Shown here: piece after piece, positions 8,082-16,806 of the stretch
How positions within the stretch are numbered: the stretch's first letter is position 1
How the letters are laid out: every line of letters begins with the position of its first letter
NCBI RefSeq assembly: GCF_008042075.1
Contig: NZ_RDBN01000037.1
Span: 1,879,842 to 1,930,188, forward strand
Source: Streptomyces sp. UW30
GTDB lineage: Bacteria > Actinomycetota > Actinomycetes > Streptomycetales > Streptomycetaceae
DNA length: 50,347 nucleotides
Direction of reading: 5' to 3'
Notes under the pieces: generated by a model
The model's database searches: none
What the model was told of the DNA's origin: nothing
The model's input: only the letters and a program-made list of their open reading frames with translations
Position numbers and translations under genes: made by a program

Positions 8082-9001
8082 GGTGCCGCCTCCTGCTTGT
8101 TGCGTCGGTTCGCGGCCCGCAGGAAGCCGAAGGACAGCAGCAGCGTGGCCAGGGCGATGATCGTCGCCTGGGCGGCCGCCGCGTAGATGTCGCCCTTGCC
8201 GAAGGCGTCCTGGTACACCTTCATCAGCGGACTCCACGTCGTGGACACGGAGTTGGTGAGCGGCTTCAGGGTGGTCGGCTCGTTGAACACCTGGAGCGTG
8301 GCGATGATCGAGAAGAAGAAGGTCAGCACCAGGGAGGGTGCCACCATCGGGATCTTGATCCTGAGCGCGATCTGCAGCGGCGTGGCACCGTCCAGCTTGG
8401 CCGCCTCGTACACCTCGGCCGGGATGGCCTGGAGCGAGGTGTAGATGACGATCATGTTGAAGCCGGTGCCGCCCCAGACCGCGATGTTGGAGAGAGCGAG
8501 ATACAGCGGACCGCCGTCGAGCAGGTCCGGCTGCGGCAGGCCCAGCTTCTCCAGCACGAAGTAGAACGGGCTGACGTCCGGCAGGTACAGGAAGCCCCAC
8601 AGCAGCGCGGCCACCACACCGGGGATGGCGTACGGCAGGAAGATCGCGAGCCGCGTGACCGGCGCCAGCCGCACCTTCTCGGAGTCCAGCATCAGCGCGA
8701 ACAGCAGGGCGAGGCCCAGCATCACCGGCACCACGATGCAGCCGTAGCCGAGCACACGCAGCGCGCCGTCGACCAGTTCGCTGTCGGTGAGGGCGTCGGT
8801 GTAGTTCTCCAGCCCGGCCCAGACCTCCTTGCGGGCACCCGCCCCGAGGCCGAGCCCGGAGACCTGCACCTTGCGGAAGCTGAGCCAGACCGCGTAGCCG
8901 ATCGGTAGCGCGAAGAACAGTGCGAAGAGGATCGTCGCGGGGAGGAGGAAGGCGTACGGGGCCCCCTTCACCCAGTACGCCTTCCGGCTTGTGCTGGTCA
9001 C
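8078..9001 (-). CDS. ganP: ABC sugar transporter permease, MalF/GanP type
   Basis: 307 residues, six membrane segments beginning with APYAFLLPATILFALFFALPIGYAV; the EAA loop reads YEAAKLDGATPLQIALRIKIP. This is the first permease of the CUT1 pair, forming a heterodimer with the product of the next gene. Start GTG 9001 overlaps the stop of the binding-protein gene (GTGA) and its own stop overlaps the next start in the same way, so all three importer genes are translationally coupled. Substrate assignment to galacto-oligosaccharides rests on the flanking GH42 and GH53 genes. Confidence 0.9.
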   Translation of the reverse strand: MTSTSRKAYWVKGAPYAFLLPATILFALFFALPIGYAVWLSFRKVQVSGLGLGAGARKEVWAGLENYTDALTDSELVDGALRVLGYGCIVVPVMLGLALLFALMLDSEKVRLAPVTRLAIFLPYAIPGVVAALLWGFLYLPDVSPFYFVLEKLGLPQPDLLDGGPLYLALSNIAVWGGTGFNMIVIYTSLQAIPAEVYEAAKLDGATPLQIALRIKIPMVAPSLVLTFFFSIIATLQVFNEPTTLKPLTNSVSTTWSPLMKVYQDAFGKGDIYAAAAQATIIALATLLLSFGFLRAANRRNKQEAAP

Positions 9002-10314
9002 TCGGAGACCTCGAAGCCCTGCTTCTTCAGGTCGGCGACCGTGTCGTCCTGCATGGTGTTCAGGGCGGCGACGAAGTCCGACTTGTCCTTGGCGGCCTTG
9101 CCGAAGGCGTCCTTGAAGGTCGTGTAGGCGACGTTCACGTTCGGGCCCCAGGCGGACGGGGCGGTGGTCTTCGCGATCTCGGCGGCCCCGGTGTAGAAGT
9201 CCGACTGGTTCGAGAAGTAGTCCGGCGGGGTGGCGAAGGCGCCGCTGGTCTGGGCGTTCGTGGCGGCCGGGTAGATGCCGCTCTCCTTGGCCAGGGCCTG
9301 CAGGGCGTCGCCGTCGGTGTTCAGCCAGGCGGCGAACTTCGCGGCGGCGGCCTTGTGCTCGGAGTCCGTGGTGACGGCGGTGGAGGAGCCGCCCCAGCTG
9401 CCGGTGACGTTCTCCGACGGCGACCACTGGGGGAGCGGGGCCATGGCCCACTTGCCCTTGGTGTCGGGCGCGGCCGTGGTCAGCGTGCCCGGGGCCCACA
9501 CCGCGGAGACCCAGGCGATCTGCTTGCCGGTGTTGAGCGCCTTGTTCCAGGCAGGGGTGTACATCGGCTGGTTGTCGACGGCGCCCTCCTTGACGAGGTC
9601 GCCCCAGAACTCGGCGACCTTCTGCGAGGCCGCGTCATTGATGCCGACCTGCCACTTGTCGCCGGAGGTCGTCCACCACTTCGCGCCGGCCTGCTGGGCG
9701 AGGCCCGCGAAGAGACCGGAGTCGTTGGCGGAGAAGGTCGTCAGATCCGTGTCCGGGGCCTTCTTCTTGAGCGCGCGGGCCGTCTGCGCGAACTGCTCCC
9801 AGGTGGTCGGGACCGTCAGGCCGTACTTCTTGAACAGGTCCTCGCGGTAGTAGAACATCATCGGCCCGATGTCCTGCGGGACCGCGTAGACCGCGTCCGT
9901 GCCCAGCGTGGTCTGCTGCCAGACTCCGTCGGCGAACTTGCCCTTCGCGTCGCCCACTTCACCGGCTATGTCCGCGACGGCGTCATTGCTGACCAGCGTC
10001 GGCAGCGCCTGGTACTCGGCCTGGACCAGGTCGGGGGCCTTGCCCGCCTTGTGCGCGGTGAGGATCTTGGTGACCAGTGTGTCGCCGGACGCCTGCTTCT
10101 TCACCGTGACCGTGATCCGGTCCTTCTTGCCCGGACCCTTGTTCCACAGGTCGACGACCTTGTCCATGCCGGGCGTCCAGGTCCAGTACGTCAGCGAGAC
10201 CGGCCCCGACGGGTCGTCGCTCGCGTCTTCGGTGCCGCAAGCGGCGAGGGCGGTGGCGCAAAGAGCCACGGCGATGGTGGATGCCACGAGGCGAACGCGC
10301 TTCGTGTTGGGCAT
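8998..10314 (-). CDS. ganS: Extracellular solute-binding lipoprotein for galacto-oligosaccharides
   Basis: 438 residues. Lipoprotein signal with lipobox LAAC (Cys26), then a type-1 extracellular sugar-binding protein: SLTYWTWTPGMDKVVDLWNK, APDLVQAEYQALPTLVSN, a DIGPMMFYYREDLFKKYGL ligand-site region and TGSWGGSSTAVT. It would be tethered outside the membrane and hand oligosaccharides to the permease pair. ATG 10314 is preceded by GGGGAGAG. First gene of the leftward operon ganS-P-Q-R; the promoter at 10381-10409 and operator 10367-10382 lie directly upstream. Confidence 0.9.
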   Translation of the reverse strand: MPNTKRVRLVASTIAVALCATALAACGTEDASDDPSGPVSLTYWTWTPGMDKVVDLWNKGPGKKDRITVTVKKQASGDTLVTKILTAHKAGKAPDLVQAEYQALPTLVSNDAVADIAGEVGDAKGKFADGVWQQTTLGTDAVYAVPQDIGPMMFYYREDLFKKYGLTVPTTWEQFAQTARALKKKAPDTDLTTFSANDSGLFAGLAQQAGAKWWTTSGDKWQVGINDAASQKVAEFWGDLVKEGAVDNQPMYTPAWNKALNTGKQIAWVSAVWAPGTLTTAAPDTKGKWAMAPLPQWSPSENVTGSWGGSSTAVTTDSEHKAAAAKFAAWLNTDGDALQALAKESGIYPAATNAQTSGAFATPPDYFSNQSDFYTGAAEIAKTTAPSAWGPNVNVAYTTFKDAFGKAAKDKSDFVAALNTMQDDTVADLKKQGFEVSE

Positions 10315-10366
10315 GGATCTCTCCCCTGACCTGGGTCCCCGCCCGCTGCGAGGACCTGCCACGCTT

Positions 10367-10382
10367 CTGTGAGCGTTCACAG
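10367..10382. promoter_or_regulatory. LacI-type operator, primary site
   Basis: CTGTGAGCGTTCACAG: 6-bp perfect inverted repeats around GCGT, the form of operators bound by LacI-family repressors. It overlaps the -10 box of the leftward ganS promoter, an ideal repression position. Confidence 0.7.
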
Positions 10383-10409
10383 TAGAGAAACATCCCGGAC
10401 ACTTGTCAA
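10381..10409 (-). promoter_or_regulatory. Promoter of the leftward importer operon
   Basis: Reading leftward, TTGACA (10409-10404) and TCTACT (10386-10381) are separated by 17 bases, a housekeeping-type sigma promoter. The -10 box overlaps the operator palindrome. Confidence 0.6.
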
Positions 10410-10456
10410 TGGTTGTTGCTGTGCGGTTATGTTGGGCTCGCACCGCCGATTGTGTG

Positions 10457-10470
10457 TGTGCACGTTCCCA
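10457..10470. promoter_or_regulatory. Second, weaker LacI-type operator before the beta-galactosidase gene
   Basis: TGTGCACGTTCCCA matches TGTGAGCGTTCACA, the core of the primary operator, in 11 of 14 bases. It sits 27 bases before the GH42 start codon, so the same repressor could control both divergent transcripts. Confidence 0.45.
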
Positions 10471-10496
10471 AATGATCAACAAAACGGGAGAGATCC

Positions 10497-12518
10497 ATGC
10501 CGGAGACCAACCCCAGGGGCCTCACCCGGCTCGCCTTCGGTGGGGACTACAACCCCGAGCAGTGGCCGGAAAGCGTCTGGCAGGAGGACGTCCGGCTGAT
10601 GCGGGAGGCCGGCGTCACGATGGTGAGCGTCGGGATCTTCTCCTGGGCCCTGCTGGAGCCCTCACCGGGCGTGTACGACTTCGGCTGGCTGGACCGCGTG
10701 TTGGACCTGCTCCACGAGCACGGCATCCGCGTCGACCTGGGCACCCCCACCGTCTGCCCGCCGGTCTGGTTCTACCGCGCCCACCCCGAGGCCCTGCCCG
10801 TCACGGCCGAGGGCGTGCGCCACGAGTTCGGCTCGCGCGCCGCGATCTGTCACAGCAACGCCGACTACCGCACGGCCGCCGCGGCCATCACCACCAAGCT
10901 CGCCGAACGCTACGGCGACCACCCGGCGCTTGCGATGTGGCACGTGCACAACGAGTACGGCGTCCCCGTCTCTGCCTGCTACTGCGACTCGTGCGCCGCG
11001 CACTTCCGCCGCTGGCTGGCGTCGACGTACGGGACCGTCGAGTCCGTCAACGAGGCCTGGGGCACGGCCTTCTGGGGGCAGCGCTACTCCGACTTCGACG
11101 AGATCAACCCGCCGCGGCTGACGCCGACGGCCGTCAACCCGGCCCAGGCGCTGGACTACAAGCGCTTCGCCGACGCCACCATGCGCGAGAACTTCCGTAT
11201 GGAGCGGGACATCCTGCACCGCCTCGCGCCCGGGGTCCCGGTCACCACCAACTTCATGACCGCCCTCAGTCAGTGCGACTCCGTCGACTACTGGGCCTGG
11301 GGCCGCGAGGTCGACATCGTCACCAACGACCACTATCTGATCACCGACGGCCGCCGCACCCACGTCAACCTCGCCATGGCCGCCGACCTCACCCGTTCGG
11401 TGGCCGGGGGAGCGCCCTGGATCCTCCTGGAGCACTCCACCTCGGGCGTCAACTGGCAGCCCCGCAACCCCGCCAAGGCCCCCGGCCAGATGGCCCGCAA
11501 CTCCCTCGCCCATGTGGCGCGGGGCTCCGAGGGCGCCATGTTCTTCCAGTGGCGCCAGTCCCGGCGCGGCGCCGAGAAGTTCCACTCGGCGATGGTCCCG
11601 CACGGCGGCACCGACACACGCGTGTGGCGCGAGGTCGTCGAACTCGGCGCCGCCCTCGACTCGTTGAACCCCGTGCGCGGCACCCGCACCCGGGCCGACG
11701 TGGCGATGCTGTGGGACTGGCACTCCTGGTGGGCGCAGAACCTCGACTGGCGCCCGAGCCAGGACCACGACCCGCGCGAACGCGCCGACGCCTTCTACGA
11801 GGTGCTCTACGACCGCCACCTCACCGTCGACTTCGCCCACCCGGAAGCCGACTTGTCGAGGTATCCCCTTGTCGTCGTGCCGGCCCTGTATCTGATGACC
11901 GAGGCGGCCGGGAACAACCTCAGGGAGTACGTCGGACACGGCGGCACCCTCGTCGTGTCGTACTTCTCCGGCATCGTCGACGAGCACGACGCCGTGCACG
12001 AGGGCGCCTGCCCCGGACCGCTGCGGGACGTCCTCGGCCTCACGGTCGAGGAGTTCTCGCCGCTGCTCCAGGACCAGTTGGTGCGGATCACCGGACCCGA
12101 CGGCTCCGAGCTCAGCGGCGACGTCTGGACCGAGTTCGTCGTCCCGCGCGGCGCCGAGACCGTCTGGACCTACGCCGACGGACTGACCGCCGGCCACCCC
12201 GCCGTCACCCGGCACCGCCTCGGGGAGGGGACCGCCTGGTACGTCTCCACCCGCCTGGGCGCCGAGGGCCTGGACGCCCTGCTCGGCTGGGCGATCGAGG
12301 ACGCGCAGGTGGCACCGCGTGTCGACCTGCCCCGGGACGTCGAAGTGGTGCACCGCGTCGGCGAGTCGGGCAGCTATCTGTTCGTGATCAACCACACCGC
12401 GTCGGACGCCAAGGTGCCGCTGGAGGCACCCGGCACCGAGCTGCTGACCGGTGAACGCGCCGCGGGCCGCCTGGCGGTCCCCGCGGGAGCCGTCCGGGTC
12501 GTACGACTCGACGGCTGA
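10497..12518 (+). CDS. ganA: GH42 beta-galactosidase, cytosolic
   Basis: 673 residues, the usual GH42 length. TIM barrel at ~1-390 with acid/base Glu153 in WHVHNEYG and nucleophile Glu312 in ILLEHSTSGVNWQ; Cys118, 161, 163 and 166 match the zinc-cluster cysteines of this family. A trimerisation domain (~390-600) and a small C-terminal beta domain follow. No signal peptide, so it hydrolyses imported galacto-oligosaccharides in the cytosol. ATG 10497 has GGGAGAG upstream. Divergent from the importer operon; a strong 14-bp terminator hairpin follows eight bases after the stop. Confidence 0.93.
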   Translation: MPETNPRGLTRLAFGGDYNPEQWPESVWQEDVRLMREAGVTMVSVGIFSWALLEPSPGVYDFGWLDRVLDLLHEHGIRVDLGTPTVCPPVWFYRAHPEALPVTAEGVRHEFGSRAAICHSNADYRTAAAAITTKLAERYGDHPALAMWHVHNEYGVPVSACYCDSCAAHFRRWLASTYGTVESVNEAWGTAFWGQRYSDFDEINPPRLTPTAVNPAQALDYKRFADATMRENFRMERDILHRLAPGVPVTTNFMTALSQCDSVDYWAWGREVDIVTNDHYLITDGRRTHVNLAMAADLTRSVAGGAPWILLEHSTSGVNWQPRNPAKAPGQMARNSLAHVARGSEGAMFFQWRQSRRGAEKFHSAMVPHGGTDTRVWREVVELGAALDSLNPVRGTRTRADVAMLWDWHSWWAQNLDWRPSQDHDPRERADAFYEVLYDRHLTVDFAHPEADLSRYPLVVVPALYLMTEAAGNNLREYVGHGGTLVVSYFSGIVDEHDAVHEGACPGPLRDVLGLTVEEFSPLLQDQLVRITGPDGSELSGDVWTEFVVPRGAETVWTYADGLTAGHPAVTRHRLGEGTAWYVSTRLGAEGLDALLGWAIEDAQVAPRVDLPRDVEVVHRVGESGSYLFVINHTASDAKVPLEAPGTELLTGERAAGRLAVPAGAVRVVRLDG

Positions 12519-12525
12519 GCCGACT

Positions 12526-12565
12526 CCCCTCCGCCCGCGCGTGCCACGAGCCGCGGGCGGAGGGG
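12526..12565 (+). terminator. Terminator after the GH42 gene
   Basis: Perfect 14-bp stem (12526-12539 with 12552-12565, starting CCCCTCCGCCCGCG) and a 12-base loop. Confidence 0.8.
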
Positions 12566-12567
12566 CT

Positions 12568-12602
12568 CCTCACCGCAGCGGTTCCCCACCGCGCCGGTGA
12601 GG
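12568..12602 (+). other. Second hairpin between the GH42 and GH53 genes
   Basis: Outer arms CCTCACCG (12568-12575) and CGGTGAGG (12595-12602), a 2-by-2 internal loop, and inner arms GCGGT/ACCGC around TCCCC. It could be a second terminator or a leader hairpin of the galactanase mRNA, whose start codon is 40 bases on. Confidence 0.5.
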
Positions 12603-12641
12603 CATCCCCATCCCCATACGTCGAAGGGACGACGGACGAAG

Positions 12642-14210
12642 ATGTTCCATCCCAGACGCACCCTCCGAGTCCTGCTGATACCGCTCGCCGCCGGACTCGC
12701 CCTCACCGCCCTGCCCGCGCAGACCGCCTCGGCGGCAAGCACGGTCACCAACGGCGGCTTCGAATCCGACGGGACCGGCACCGCGACCCCGGCCGGCTGG
12801 TCGACCTACTCGGCGGCCGGTCAGAACTCCGCCTCCTTCGCCGAGGCCGGTGGCCACGGCGGCAGTTACCGCCTGACGCACTGGTCGTCGTCGGCGTACA
12901 AGGTGGAGACCTACCAGTACCTGTCCGGGCTGACCAACGGGAACTACAGGCTCACCGCCTGGGTCCGCTCCGGCGGTGGCCAGAACTCTGCGTACATAGC
13001 GCTGAAGAACTGCGGCGGCGCCGAGCAGCGCACCGACCTCCCCGTCTCGGCGAGCGGCTGGATCCGCATCGTCGTGCCGGTCAGCGTGACCACCAACCAG
13101 TGCACGATCAGCATCAACAGCGACGCGAACGCGGGCAACTGGATCAACGTGGACGACCTGACCTTCGCCTCGGGCACGGGAGGCACGTCGATCCACGGCG
13201 CCGACATCTCCTCCCTCGCCAAGAGCGAGGCCAAGGGCGGCCTCTACAAGTCGAGTTCCGGCGCGACCGGCGACGCGGTCACCATCCTGAAGAACGCCGG
13301 CATGAACTACGCCCGCCTGAAGGTCTGGGTCAACCCGGCCGACGGCTACAACAACAAGGCGCGCGTCCTGGCCACCGCCAAGCGCGTCAAGGCCGCCGGC
13401 ATGAAGCTGCTGGTCGACTTCCACTACTCGGACACCTGGGCCGACCCGGGCGCCCAGAGCAAGCCGGCCGCGTGGTCCGGACACTCCTACAGCCAGCTGA
13501 AGACCGACGTCTACAACCACACGTACGACGTGCTCAACGCCCTCAAGGCGCAGGGCACCACCGCCGACATGGTCCAGGTCGGCAACGAGATCAACGGCGG
13601 GATGCTGTGGTCCGAGGGCTCCACCGACAACTGGTCGCAGCTCGCCGGCCTGCTCAACTCCGGCTACGACGCGGTCAAGGCGGTCAGCTCGTCCACCACC
13701 GTCGCGCTGCACCTGGCCAAGGGCGGCGATCTGTCCGGCACCCGCTGGTGGTTCGACAACGCGGTCGCCGACGGCGTGAAGTTCGACGTGATCGGCCTGT
13801 CGTACTACGGCTACTGGCACGGCTCGCTGTACGACTTCCAGACGACCCTCGACGATGCGGCTTCCCGCTACGGCAAGCCGGTCTACGTCGCCGAGACGGC
13901 CTACCCGTTCCGCCTGGACAGCGAGGACTCGCACGAGAACATCATCAACACCACCGATGAACTCGTCGCCGGCTACCCCGCCACCGTGGCCGGGCAGACC
14001 CGGTGGATGAACGACGTGACGAGCATCGTGGAGGCCGTCCCGGGCGGCCGTGGCCTCGGCGTCTTCTACTGGGAGGCGACCTGGACCGCCGTCACCGGCA
14101 ACGGCTGGGACCCGACCGACGCCTCCTCCGGCAACGGCTGGGAGAACCAGGCCCTGTTCGGCTACGACGACAAGGCCCTGTCATCGACGGCGTGGTTCAG
14201 CCACCGATGA
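12642..14210 (+). CDS. ganB: Secreted GH53 arabinogalactan endo-beta-1,4-galactanase with N-terminal carbohydrate-binding domain
   Basis: 522 residues. Signal peptide with cleavage after TASA (residue ~31). Residues ~32-180 are a galactose-binding-like beta sandwich (TVTNGGFESDG... WINVDDLTF), probably a carbohydrate-binding module such as CBM61. Residues ~185-522 are GH53: HGADISSL, acid/base Glu316 in VQVGNEINGG and nucleophile Glu418 in YVAETAYPF, with LGVFYWEATW near the end. It cuts beta-1,4-galactan side chains of pectin outside the cell, feeding the importer and GH42 enzyme. ATG 12642 has a weak upstream site (GAAGGGACGACGG). It may use its own promoter, since two hairpins separate it from the GH42 gene. 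Confidence 0.92.
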   Translation: MFHPRRTLRVLLIPLAAGLALTALPAQTASAASTVTNGGFESDGTGTATPAGWSTYSAAGQNSASFAEAGGHGGSYRLTHWSSSAYKVETYQYLSGLTNGNYRLTAWVRSGGGQNSAYIALKNCGGAEQRTDLPVSASGWIRIVVPVSVTTNQCTISINSDANAGNWINVDDLTFASGTGGTSIHGADISSLAKSEAKGGLYKSSSGATGDAVTILKNAGMNYARLKVWVNPADGYNNKARVLATAKRVKAAGMKLLVDFHYSDTWADPGAQSKPAAWSGHSYSQLKTDVYNHTYDVLNALKAQGTTADMVQVGNEINGGMLWSEGSTDNWSQLAGLLNSGYDAVKAVSSSTTVALHLAKGGDLSGTRWWFDNAVADGVKFDVIGLSYYGYWHGSLYDFQTTLDDAASRYGKPVYVAETAYPFRLDSEDSHENIINTTDELVAGYPATVAGQTRWMNDVTSIVEAVPGGRGLGVFYWEATWTAVTGNGWDPTDASSGNGWENQALFGYDDKALSSTAWFSHR

Positions 14211-14223
14211 GTGAGTGACGAAA

Positions 14224-14253
14224 GGGCCCGGTCGCACCCTCGCGGCCGGGCCC
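14224..14253 (+). terminator. Terminator after the galactanase gene
   Basis: Stem GGGCCCGG (14224-14231) with CCGGGCCC (14246-14253), 14-base loop, starting 13 bases after the stop codon. Confidence 0.7.
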
Positions 14254-14392
14254 CGGCGCCTGAGTCGCGAACCGCCCTGTGTCGTACGGCCGTTCGGTAC
14301 CGGACAACGGTCGAAGAGTCGCGGACACGGCGGCTTCCACTGCGGGACAGTGGGAGCACGTGTGACGACGCGGCCCGACGGAGGGAGACGAG

Positions 14393-14680
14393 ATGCTGAG
14401 GACTCCTGCCGGCCGGCGGCGCCTGGAGATCCTGGAATGGCTCAAGGATCCGCTCGCGCACTTCCCGGACGGGTGCCACGGAGACCCGGTCGAAGACGGT
14501 GTCACCGCGGACGCCGTCGCCGCCAAGCTCGGCGTGTCACCCGAGGTGGCCGAGACCCACCTCGGCCTCCTCGTGAACATCGGCGTGCTGCGCACCAAGC
14601 TGATCCGGCAGCACGCGCACTACCGGCGGGACGAGATGCGGATCGCCGAGGTGGCGCGCATGTTCGAGAAGGGCTGGTAG
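14393..14680 (+). CDS. Small winged-helix (ArsR-like) DNA-binding protein
   Basis: 95 residues: RRRLEILEWLKDPLAHFP, a GVTADAVAAKLGVSPEVAETHLGLLVNIGVLRTKLIRQHAHYRRDE recognition helix and wing, then IAEVARMFEKGW. This is the ArsR/HTH_20-like fold without metal-binding cysteines in the expected helix, apart from one Cys in DGCHGDP. ATG 14393 is preceded by GGAGGGAGACGAG. The upstream 182-base gap holds the galactanase terminator and a small hairpin CCACTG-CGGGA-CAGTGG (14337-14353). It converges with the SRPBCC gene. No target can be named from sequence. Confidence 0.75.
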   Translation: MLRTPAGRRRLEILEWLKDPLAHFPDGCHGDPVEDGVTADAVAAKLGVSPEVAETHLGLLVNIGVLRTKLIRQHAHYRRDEMRIAEVARMFEKGW

Positions 14681-14739
14681 TCGCGGGGGAGCGGGTTGAC
14701 CGTCCTGCACCTGCCAGGCACCCCGTCCCGGTCCCGCTC

Positions 14740-15237
14740 CTAGCCCGCGCCGCGCCCCGCCCCAGCGCTTGAGCCGGCCGTCGGACTCGGCTCGTGATGC
14801 TCGCGTACGGCGATCCGGGCCAGCTTGGTCAGCATCATGCCGTTGCGGATCGCGACGACGTAGTCGACGGGCAGCCCGTGCATGCGGGTGCCGGGGCCCC
14901 GCAGGGGATGCCAGTCGAGCATGAAGAGGGTGTGCTCGCCCCAGGGGATCAGCCTCATGGCGATACGGGCCGCCCCGAAGGGCTCCGCCTTCGCCTCCAG
15001 TTCCAGCCGTTGCAGCGGCTCGCAGATGCGGACGACGCAGGTGTCCTCCAGGACCAGCGGGCCGAGACCGACGCGGACCCGCAGCCGTGCGCCCACCTGC
15101 GGCCAGTGCGGGTCCGCGGACAGGACCTGCTGGGTTCCGGTGACCCATTCCCCGTAACGATGTCCGTCGGACAGCAGGCTCCAGACCTCGGACGGCGAGC
15201 TCAGGATCAGACGGCGATTGCGTGCCACACCCACCAC
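14740..15237 (-). CDS. SRPBCC-family (START/polyketide cyclase-like) protein
   Basis: 165 residues. The pattern RLILSSPSEVWSLLSDGHRYGEWVTGTQ, then a beta-rich middle and a C-terminal helix (VDYVVAIRNGMMLTKLARIAVREHH) is that of the helix-grip SRPBCC fold, which binds hydrophobic ligands. Function unknown. The frame is open upstream; GTG 15237 is chosen because GAGGAG lies seven bases before it, with GTG 15234 and 15228 as alternatives. The 265 bases up to the next gene at 15503 hold nothing I can identify; no fluoride-riboswitch consensus was visible before the fluoride channel genes. Confidence 0.75.
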   Translation of the reverse strand: MVGVARNRRLILSSPSEVWSLLSDGHRYGEWVTGTQQVLSADPHWPQVGARLRVRVGLGPLVLEDTCVVRICEPLQRLELEAKAEPFGAARIAMRLIPWGEHTLFMLDWHPLRGPGTRMHGLPVDYVVAIRNGMMLTKLARIAVREHHEPSPTAGSSAGAGRGAG

Positions 15238-15502
15238 GCTCCTTCTCCTCGGCCGCTCAGCAGGCTCTTCGACCGTAGCCGCGCGGTGCGTCACGGGCCT
15301 GCCGAGCGGTGGGGGCCCCGGTCCCCGAAATGCCCCCTCCGGACGCCCGGAGTTACCCTGTTGACCGGCCGCGACCCCGTGCGCGGCGCGGCGGTGGGGC
15401 CCGCCGTACCCGAACCGCGGCAGTGCCGCCGCCAACGGTCCCTACTTGCAACCGCGAGGCCCGCATGCCCGGGCCGCCCAGGCGAGTAGGAGACGTACGA
15501 CC

Positions 15503-15964
15503 ATGACAGCCCCGGAAACCGAGAGCCTGCGCGCCCCCGCCGGCACCGCGTGGCAGCCGGTCTGGCGGGGGCAAGGACCGGTCGTCGCCGTGGTCGCGCT
15601 CGGCGGGGCCATCGGCGCCACGGCCCGGTATGCGGTCTCCCTGTGGTGGCCGGCCCAGCCCGGCGGCTTCCCCTGGGCGACCTTCTGGACCAATGTCGTC
15701 GGCTGCGCCGTGATCGGCGTGTTCATGGTGGTCATCACCGACGTACGGTCCGCCCACAGACTCGTCCGCCCCTTCTTCGGCACCGGCGTCCTCGGCGGCT
15801 TCACCACCTTCTCCACCTACGCCGTCGACATCCAGAAGCTGGTGGACGGCGGCCATCCGCGCACGGGGCTGGCCTACCTCGCCGCCACCCTGATCGCGGC
15901 ACTCACGGCGGTCTGGCTCGCGACGGCGGCCACCCGTCGCGTCCTGAAGTGGAGGCGGCGATGA
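15503..15964 (+). CDS. crcB: Fluoride channel Fluc/CrcB, first subunit
   Basis: 153 residues, four membrane helices. Fluc motifs present: [10 protein letters not shown] in helix 1, [11 protein letters not shown] with the pore Asn in helix 2, and [12 protein letters not shown] with the F-box and central Na+ site in helix 3. Fluoride channels export F- as dual-topology dimers. Paralogues encoded as a pair, as here, generally form heterodimers. The stop overlaps the DUF190 start (ATGA). ATG 15503 has AGGAG 8-9 bases upstream. Confidence 0.92.
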   Translation: MTAPETESLRAPAGTAWQPVWRGQGPVVAVVALGGAIGATARYAVSLWWPAQPGGFPWATFWTNVVGCAVIGVFMVVITDVRSAHRLVRPFFGTGVLGGFTTFSTYAVDIQKLVDGGHPRTGLAYLAATLIAALTAVWLATAATRRVLKWRRR

Positions 15965-16341
15965 CCGGGCTGACCGGCAGGGCCCTGCGCCTGACCGTGT
16001 TCGTCGGCGAGCACGACACCTGGCACCACAAGCCGCTGTACTCCGAGATCGTGCACCGTGCCCACGCGGCCGGCCTCGCGGGCGCCAGCGTCTTCCGCGG
16101 TATCGAGGGCTTCGGCGCCTCCTCGCTGATCCACACCTCGCGGTTGCTGTCCCTGAGCGAGGACCTGCCGGTCGCGATCGTGATCGTCGACACCGAGCAG
16201 CGCGTACGGGCCTTCCTGCCGCAGCTCGACGAACTCGTCACGGAGGGACTCGTCACCCTCGATGACTGCGACGTCATCCGGTACACCGGCCGCGACGATA
16301 CTCCGGGCGAATCGGACAGGGAAGGTAAGAAGTCGCCGTGA
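15961..16341 (+). CDS. DUF190 protein between the two fluoride channel genes
   Basis: 126 residues: [45 protein letters not shown], the highly conserved DUF190 signature, a PII-like ferredoxin fold. It overlaps both neighbours by four bases (ATGA and GTGA), so it is translationally locked into the channel operon. DUF190 genes are often linked to crcB; by analogy with PII proteins it may regulate the channel, which is inference. Gly/Ser-rich charged C-terminus. Confidence 0.85.
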   Translation: MTGLTGRALRLTVFVGEHDTWHHKPLYSEIVHRAHAAGLAGASVFRGIEGFGASSLIHTSRLLSLSEDLPVAIVIVDTEQRVRAFLPQLDELVTEGLVTLDDCDVIRYTGRDDTPGESDREGKKSP

Positions 16342-16712
16342 ACTGGCTTCTGGTCGTCGCGGGCGCCCTCGTCGGCGCGCCCCTGCGCTATCTCACCGAC
16401 CGCGCGGTGCAGTCCCGGCACGACTCCGTGTTCCCCTGGGGCACCTTCCTCGTCAATGTCACCGGCTGCCTGATCCTCGGCCTGCTCACCGGCGCGGCGG
16501 CCTCGGGTGCCGCGAGTTCCCACCTCCAGCTGCTGCTCGGCACCGGACTGTGCGGCGCCCTGACCACCTACTCGACCTTCTCCTACGAGACCCTGCGGCT
16601 GACCGGGACGGGCGCCGGGCTCTACGCCGTGGGCAATGTCGTCGGGAGCGTGATCGTGGGCCTCGGTGCGGCCTTCCTCGGCGTGTCGGTGGCCGAGGCG
16701 GTGTGGTCGTAG
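16338..16712 (+). CDS. crcB: Fluoride channel Fluc/CrcB, second subunit
   Basis: 124 residues, four membrane helices; [23 protein letters not shown] and [14 protein letters not shown] are the Fluc motifs. The helix-3 motif reads TTYSTFS rather than the TTFSTYA of the first copy, an aromatic swap that suggests specialised halves of a heterodimer. GTG 16338 overlaps the DUF190 stop. Confidence 0.92.
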   Translation: MNWLLVVAGALVGAPLRYLTDRAVQSRHDSVFPWGTFLVNVTGCLILGLLTGAAASGAASSHLQLLLGTGLCGALTTYSTFSYETLRLTGTGAGLYAVGNVVGSVIVGLGAAFLGVSVAEAVWS

Positions 16713-16806
16713 GCCGCCACGGCCGCGGCGATGGCGCCGGAGCCACACCCGCACCTGGTAGGACAGTGCGCACCACATGTCCCGCCGACCCCCGGAACTG
16801 GATCAC

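Noticed and set aside
10662..12395. Leftward frame of 577 codons opposite the GH42 gene
   Set aside because: No domain and no ribosome site; the GH42 catalytic residues are on the opposite strand.
12568..12602. Another copy of the 32-base hairpin repeat near GGTTCCCC
   Set aside because: Only the GGTTCCCC core agrees; arms and flanks do not match the repeat.
15238..15502. A fluoride riboswitch was expected before the first crcB gene
   Set aside because: The gap shows neither the conserved pseudoknot sequence nor the expected helix order, so I do not annotate one.
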